Assembly: GCA_950295325.1 (NCBI GenBank)
Contig: OX485803.1
Location: forward strand, 39,883,554 to 39,947,553
Origin: Polytrichum commune
Taxonomy: Eukaryota; Streptophyta; Polytrichopsida; Polytrichales; Polytrichaceae
Length of the DNA stretch: 64,000 bases
Direction of reading: 5' to 3'
Positions 58,501 through 64,000 of this stretch are shown here, piece after piece (within the stretch, counting starts at the first letter, position 1; each line of letters opens with the position of its first letter). The notes below the pieces were generated by a model. That model saw only the letters and a program-made list of their open reading frames with translations. It had not been told where the DNA came from and ran no database searches. A program made the position numbers and the translations under genes.

Positions 58501-59760
58501 TTTTCCAACACTTATACTAGAAACATGTCGATTTTTTTTTTCATGAAGTGTTGGTCCAATAAGCACATGCTTGCTAAAACACTGTACTAAAAACCCTTGT
58601 TTTTCTTATAGTGAATCAATTATATCTCATTATATGGCTTGGATATGCACTTAAGCAATAATTCTTAGGGGCCACAGAGCAACTTGAGTGTAGAAGTCCT
58701 CAAAGAGTATTGGGATGCGGTATCCAAGTTGGAAGACATGCTTACATGTCATGGTGTTAAGCGTGACCATGAAGCCCAAGCTACGCATAAACATTTGAGG
58801 TGAAAGGTATGTCAAGGGTAGGCGCCTTCTCGTTCTTTAAAGCTTGCACAAGATCTTGTGATTGGGCGTTAGTATTAATTTTTCTTGCCCTACAAGTGGC
58901 ATGAAACATGGGTACAGATACAAATCCCATGCTTTGGTTTACATTAAGTGGTGGCCTTGACTATTGTATTGATGCACTATAATTTGGGGTTTGCAGTACA
59001 TGCTCGGGGGGGGAGTGTGTTAAAAAGTTAAGGATATAGGTGTGAACAACCACTATTTTATGGGGGGGTATTACTTTCAATTCTCTTTTTTTTTTCACAT
59101 GCTATCATTATGTGATTTTCTACTTTGGGTTAATAGAAAAATGGCTTGCATTACTTATAATTCCAAATTACCTATTATTCCATACCCTATAGTACTTTAA
59201 AGATGTCCAATGTCATTTTTGATACCCTATATTATTCTTAAGTCCAATTATAATTTTTTGCCCCCATGTTTTTAAAATACCCTATCATTTGTTCGCACGT
59301 ATATTGCTACTCCAACCAATGACTACCCCCCCCACCCGAGAGTACATGAATGTGGACATTCGGTTCTAAGTGGGGAGGTGTGTAATGAGTATATATTTAT
59401 TAGTTACCATTGCTATCTCTAGTCCCAACTAGACTCTACTATCTATAAGACTAGAGGGCTCCACCTTGGGAGGTTTAATAGCTCTAAAAGGCATAAAGGA
59501 GTTACACACTCATTGGGACTATGGTGTTTGATGATGTTCTCACCCTGTAAGTAATAACTATTAGTTAAGACCACTTAATTCTCCCCAAAAGGCATGGAGG
59601 GAGATCCAATTAACTATATGCTTGAGGACTTAGTGGAGGGGAGCTTCAACTCTTAGTGCCTACAAGTATGTAAGGCTCAAGGTTGGATGGATCATTCCTC
59701 TTAGTGCCTTATTATTTTTGAGAGACGTTATTTAATTGAAACCTTCTATATATCATAATA
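58501..59760. other. Unassigned non-coding region
   Basis: AT-rich, with several short poly-T, poly-G and poly-C runs. I see no gene, no RNA and no convincing repeat boundary. Confidence 0.4.
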
Positions 59761-59779
59761 AAGAAACTAAATGATAGAA

Positions 59780-59895
59780 TGTATATAGATATAGATATAG
59801 ATATATATATATATATATATATATAGATATATAGATATATAGATATAGATATAGATATAGATATATATATACACACACATATACATATAAAAGGG
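59780..59895. repeat. AT/GATA microsatellite
   Basis: (ATAGAT)n and (AT)n tracts, followed by ACACACACATATAC. Open frames of poly-Ile/Tyr/Ser across it are repeat artefacts. Confidence 0.95.
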
Positions 59896-59899
59896 TGCA

Positions 59900-61290
59900 A
59901 GCACAGTAAAGTGGACCAAAAATGTGCTCCAGTTTTTAAAAACCATAGTTGTTTTTGTCAAACGCCTAAAAATAGCATCAAAATGTTGTCTAAATTGAAT
60001 TATTTTATATGACGACATCTATTGTTGTGTTAAGCACTCAAATGTACAATACCAAGCTGATATTTTCAAAACTTACCATTAAAAGTAATGCTCAAGCAAA
60101 TGGCTAGATTTGGTTTTGGATGTAAAATTCATGACCTTAACTATTTTGAACTTGATTTTTTTTTTCATATTCCTTGAATTCATTATACACTTGAGGTCAT
60201 CATCAAATAATTTTGTGAAAAATCATCAATTCAATGTAAATTTATCATATTTCAAAACATATTTTTGACAATTACTTGTTCAATATGACATCTTGCACAC
60301 CCAGTTGCATGATCTTCTAAAGTATGTAAACATAATTTGAGATTGTTTTTGTCAACATAGATTGATTGGCTTTGTAGATCAATATGTTTTTAAAATGTTT
60401 ACAATCTTTTCTTTTTTAACACAATTCAAAGTTCAGAGATTGCTTGGAATCACTTTCTCTTGAACTCGTCCAAGGATCAAGAGTTGTCCACTTTACCGTG
60501 CTTGCACCCATAATGCAATAATTGCAAGGAACTGAGCACTTAGATACGGATGCAATGAATTTTAATTTTCCAATTGCATATGGGATGTATCTTTGTTTAG
60601 CATCAGTCTATATAGCCTGCTACATCAGTCTCATCTGTTTGCTTTGCAAGTGAGGGAACACTTGAGGGAACACTTGAGAGAACACTTTGCAAGCAAGGCC
60701 TAGTATGTTTAACCAAAGTGACTCTAATTCAATTTAAGTGCCAGTTGACATACATGAGGTGATATATCCAAGGGCCAAGAATCGTTGCTCTAATATGTGG
60801 GGTGTTGCAGTAAAACAAATGTTGATTTACGGATAAGGCGCAATTCCCTACATTGTAGGACAAGTGGCAGCATGCAATTGGTTGTGGGATCAGGCAGTCT
60901 TGAGGGGTCGATGTTGGTCCTAGTTGCAAGATTCTATGAGCAGGATCATCACCAGGGTCAGTTGTTAGACCCTCACATCAAGGCACAAAGTTGTCATTGC
61001 AAGAATCTACATAGGTTTGTGGGTTGCATTGATGTGGTAATGAGTTAGAAACATGTGAACTTCAAGAGCTCATGGATGTAGAGAGGAGCAGTTTGAACCA
61101 TCTCTCATGAGGGCGTAAGCTCCCAATACTGAGTGATCTGCAGCAAAGCATGGAGTCAGAGAGATCAGAGTTACGAACATGTGGAAATTAGTGCGAGAGA
61201 ATTGCATGCTTAGAGGTTGGGTTGAGGGACAATGTGTTGGATCCACGGAATGAGAATGAATGGAGGTAGGGAGAAGAGAGGAGCAGAACT
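59900..61290. other. Unassigned non-coding region
   Basis: No gene supported. The repeat CACTTGAGGGAACACTTGAG (about 60,659-60,682) is a short local duplication. Confidence 0.4.
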
Positions 61291-61301
61291 CTCATCACGA
61301 C

Positions 61302-61628
61302 TCACTGTGTTTGATTGGTCATCACATGCAAGATGCAAATGCTGATTGGATTCCAACAACATTGTATAAAATGACTTTCCATCATATTCAATGCCTTGCT
61401 CTTAACCAATAAATGAAGAAAGACAAGACGCATATCTTTGAGTTGGGCATCCATCATCAAGCCCATCATGTTGTGAGCTTTCGTCTTGTCAAACTCTTGT
61501 AGGAAAGACAGAATTGGGTCTACTACAACAATAACCTTCTGTTTCATATTCACAATGGAGTCATCCAACTTTACATCATACCTCTCTCCACGTATCCTTG
61601 AGCCAAACTGATATGAAACCGTTCTCAA
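61302..61628 (-). pseudogene. Possible hAT-like transposase fragment
   Basis: Open frame of 108 codons. ILSFLQEFDKTKAHNMMGLM followed by MDAQLKDMRLV resembles the L-D-P-R-F-K-x-L-R segment before the dimerisation region of hAT-type transposases. The rest has no recognisable motif, and neither ends nor the other domains are seen. Low confidence. Confidence 0.3.
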
Positions 61629-62880
61629 TCACCACACTAAATCCATGAGATTTGTGCAATCACCACACTGTTTTTTTGGTTTTTGAAGTGTGTCAAACCA
61701 ACATTTTCATTTTCATTTACATTTCGTCGATTCCCTCATCTATATTCGGGCAAGTGCTTTTTGATGACCTATTTTGCAAAGATGACTAAATTCAAATGTT
61801 TTGTAGAGTGGGTGAATGTTATATATTTGAATGCAATGAAGTATTCAGTATGATATGCAGAAGAATTTTTTCTAAAATCATATAAGGAACAAGGCAAAAA
61901 TCACATTCTAGTAGTGCAAAAAAACCAGTCCTTTAAGAAGCACCTGCTCTTCGCTGTATTATCTTGTTGAATTCTTGAGTTTATGCATGCCTGCTACCAC
62001 TCTTGACAACCTTTCCCAGACATCTTCCGCCACATGATACGCTTCTATAAATCAGCTTTACGCCTTCTCGGAATCCCCGACAACCCTTCACACTGTTGGT
62101 GTTGTATTGGCATGCCTTTGAGAAAGCATGCCCAAAGCATGAAGCTTGGAAGGCGCAATCGACCACAAGACCTTACAAGACATCACATGTCAATAGGTTA
62201 GATTTTGAGGCTACATCTTTGACGAAGGCTATGATCTTGTGCTTCAACCCAAATCGAACCCTAGACTTCATGAATTAAAGCGGCCCATGTTGTTCCAGTG
62301 GCCTCCACCAGTAATGTGCTTAGGTTTCCAATCGGCACCAAACAAATTCACTACAAATGCAGAGACATCATGTGCAACTTTCCAAATCCCAAGGTCGTTC
62401 ATGACAAAGGAGGCAGAACATTCAAGGATTTAGTTTGATCTACGAACTGGGCAAGATCTCTGCTGTAAACATTTTTATGGAAGAAAACACAAGGCACAAA
62501 CACAACTTGAAGCGCAATCCCCACAACCAAAGTCACAGACAACATTTCGTCACAAATACTTAAAGCTTGCAAGAATCTTTTTGTTGCTCACGATCCTAGA
62601 CTGCTTTGATATTGTGCTGACAAACACTAATACCATTTTCTGGCAAGTTGCCAATCTAACATCTCTTTTGCCCAACTCTTGACTTCCTCTCCCTAGTTCA
62701 CGAAAATATGGAAGTGCTCAATCTCAATGCAGTTTCCTTATTACAGTGATGCCATTCCCTCTGGAATAGGTAATCAACCCCTTTCTACATCTACTCCGTT
62801 GAGCAATTATGGTTGAGCATACGGTCTCACTATAACAAACAATGCACCGTAACATCTGAAAATTGATAACATCAACAGGG
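61629..62880. other. Unassigned region
   Basis: Short open frames on both strands with no recognisable domain. It could be 3' flank or intron of the putative gene to the right, which reads leftward. Confidence 0.3.
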
Positions 62881-62886
62881 GAGTTG

Positions 62887-63404
62887 TCATTGACACTGAA
62901 AAATGACCAAGCACATAAATTTCAGTTGTAAGGTTTCCAAAATTTGCCTTGCATGCAAAGAACTCAAAACATGCACAGTGACAAGATCAGCAGGACCTCC
63001 CTCATTGTCACTTAATTGCAACACTACCACTCTCAAATCGAGGTGCTCCATCTGATCTGTTAGTGCTCTCTGCACCCATAGCAGTCATCGACCCCACATT
63101 CAGACCTGAAGTTGATCCAGATCCATTCTTGTCAAAGTTTTTAACTCCATCACATACACAAATCTAAGACCCTGGGCCCTAAACTAGAAACATGCAAGTA
63201 TGAGCAGGATGCACAAAGTAAACTAAAATATGACCAATCCTGCAATGCAAGCGAGGTAAGCTTAGAAACATGTAACGGGCAAGATCACTCAACCAATGCA
63301 AAAGCATACCTTTTGTGGCTTTTTCCAGCACTCACTTCCATACGTGCACACCAAACTTCAATTACTGAAAACAGCTCCTCTTCTAGATCATTTATATAGT
63401 AAAG
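62887..63404 (-). CDS. Putative 3' end of a bHLH/ACT-like gene (partial)
   Basis: Minus-strand model: 63,404-63,310, then 63,163-63,106, then 63,069-62,887. The first piece gives YYINDLEEELFSVIEVWCA and MEVSAGKSHK; the second RFVYVMELKTL; the third RALTDQMEHLDLRVVVLQLS and VTVHVLSSLHARQ. The order (end of a helix Y-I-x-D-L-E-x-E-L, then a strand-helix-strand unit ending L-x-V-V-x-L-Q-L-S) is reminiscent of the ACT-like C-terminus of plant bHLH factors. The second gap is only 36 nt with GT...AG ends, short for a plant intron. Alternatively these are chance frames. Confidence 0.25.
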
Positions 63405-64000
63405 CTGATGTGGCTCTTGAAATTGTGACACTAACATGAAGAGATACACACTCACAGAGAACCACCTCTTCATGCATCTAATACTAACGAAGGTCAGGAA
63501 GTGAACTCTATGGAACAAGAAAAGTGGCTCTTTGACTCCCGAGGTTCTGAAAGAGAACCTTGAGCAGTTCTTTTCATATATAGCATCTGCCAGGTAAGTA
63601 GACATATAACCAGGCATGTAACCTGGGGGTTCAGTGTTTCTGGGTTGCTTGCAACTGGTCTGAATCCCCACCCGCAACACCTACTAGACATCTGTAAATT
63701 CGATCTTTAGAATATGATCATAGCTCTGAATGGAGCACAATTTTAAATGAAAGGCAGATGAATGTAATACCATTGCTGTAGCATTTCAAAGCACTGTCAA
63801 AATTCATGGAATCCCTGTAAACTTTTTTGTATAAAGAGCAGTAAGCAGTATGAAGAGCATGCCCACTTCAGTGATCTATCATTTACTTTTCCCAGGAGCT
63901 GAGGACACCTAAAATTGACAGGCTCCTAGCTGTTTCAACGATTCGTTTTACAGAGCTTCAGATGGCCTAGATCAATATGCAACGAGCTCTATGATGGCAT
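63405..64000. other. Unassigned right edge
   Basis: Overlapping minus-strand open frames (63,285-63,691) without recognisable domains. If the bHLH-like model is right this is intron or upstream exons. Confidence 0.25.

Noticed and set aside
59712-60018. Open frames of repeated Ile/Tyr/Ser resembling membrane peptides
   Set aside because: Translation of the AT/GATA microsatellite.

Overview
The window is nuclear DNA from a land plant with a large, transposon-rich genome. Three things show this: one well-formed host gene with 13 GT-AG exons, plant-type Ty3/gypsy and Mutator-like (MULE) elements, and deep nesting of insertions. I cannot name the species. The unusual element content hints at a bryophyte, lycophyte or fern rather than a standard angiosperm, but that is weak inference.

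Layout. 1-6,028: minus-strand Ty3/gypsy element (5' LTR, PBS, gag, zinc knuckles, protease), continuing past the left edge. It is inserted into M3. 6,029-8,779: right end of M3, a member of a giant MULE family, carrying the 3' half of a methyltransferase-like gene split by a MITE. 8,780-10,352: a minus-strand protein-kinase-like pseudogene cut by the M3 terminus, with a GC-rich minisatellite upstream. 10,899-26,756: one LTR of the same gypsy family, split by M1. 11,521-25,760: M1, a 14.2-kb MULE flanked by a 9-bp repeat. It holds small ORF2, a MULE transposase with a SWIM finger, a decayed basic AT-hook ORF3, a 3.4-kb array of about 25 near-identical 22-bp palindromes, and a spliced gene fusing a ParB-like domain to a beta-class N4/N6 DNA-methyltransferase-like domain. 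26,757-32,416: the left half of a second member, M2, in the opposite orientation, with a solo LTR inside its transposase. 32,417-37,213: LTR fragments, tandem repeats, and a Harbinger-like MITE holding a reversed solo LTR.

37,622-45,644: the host gene, a PQBP1-type WW-domain splicing factor (992 codons by the model given). 47,450-51,320: a decayed second Ty3/gypsy element. 51,630-51,785: a tRNA-derived SINE. 53,021-58,500: a minus-strand LINE with RT, RNase H, a zinc finger and a restriction-like endonuclease. 58,500-64,000: mostly unassigned, with a hAT-like fragment and a possible bHLH/ACT-like gene fragment at the right edge.

Most interesting: M1 and M3 share the ParB/methyltransferase gene down to its 3' UTR, so the gene travels with the MULE. 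In M1 it sits directly beside an array of palindromes. ParB-type proteins bind palindromic parS sites, so the array may be the target of the fused protein. Every copy here is decayed, so any function belongs to intact relatives elsewhere in the genome.
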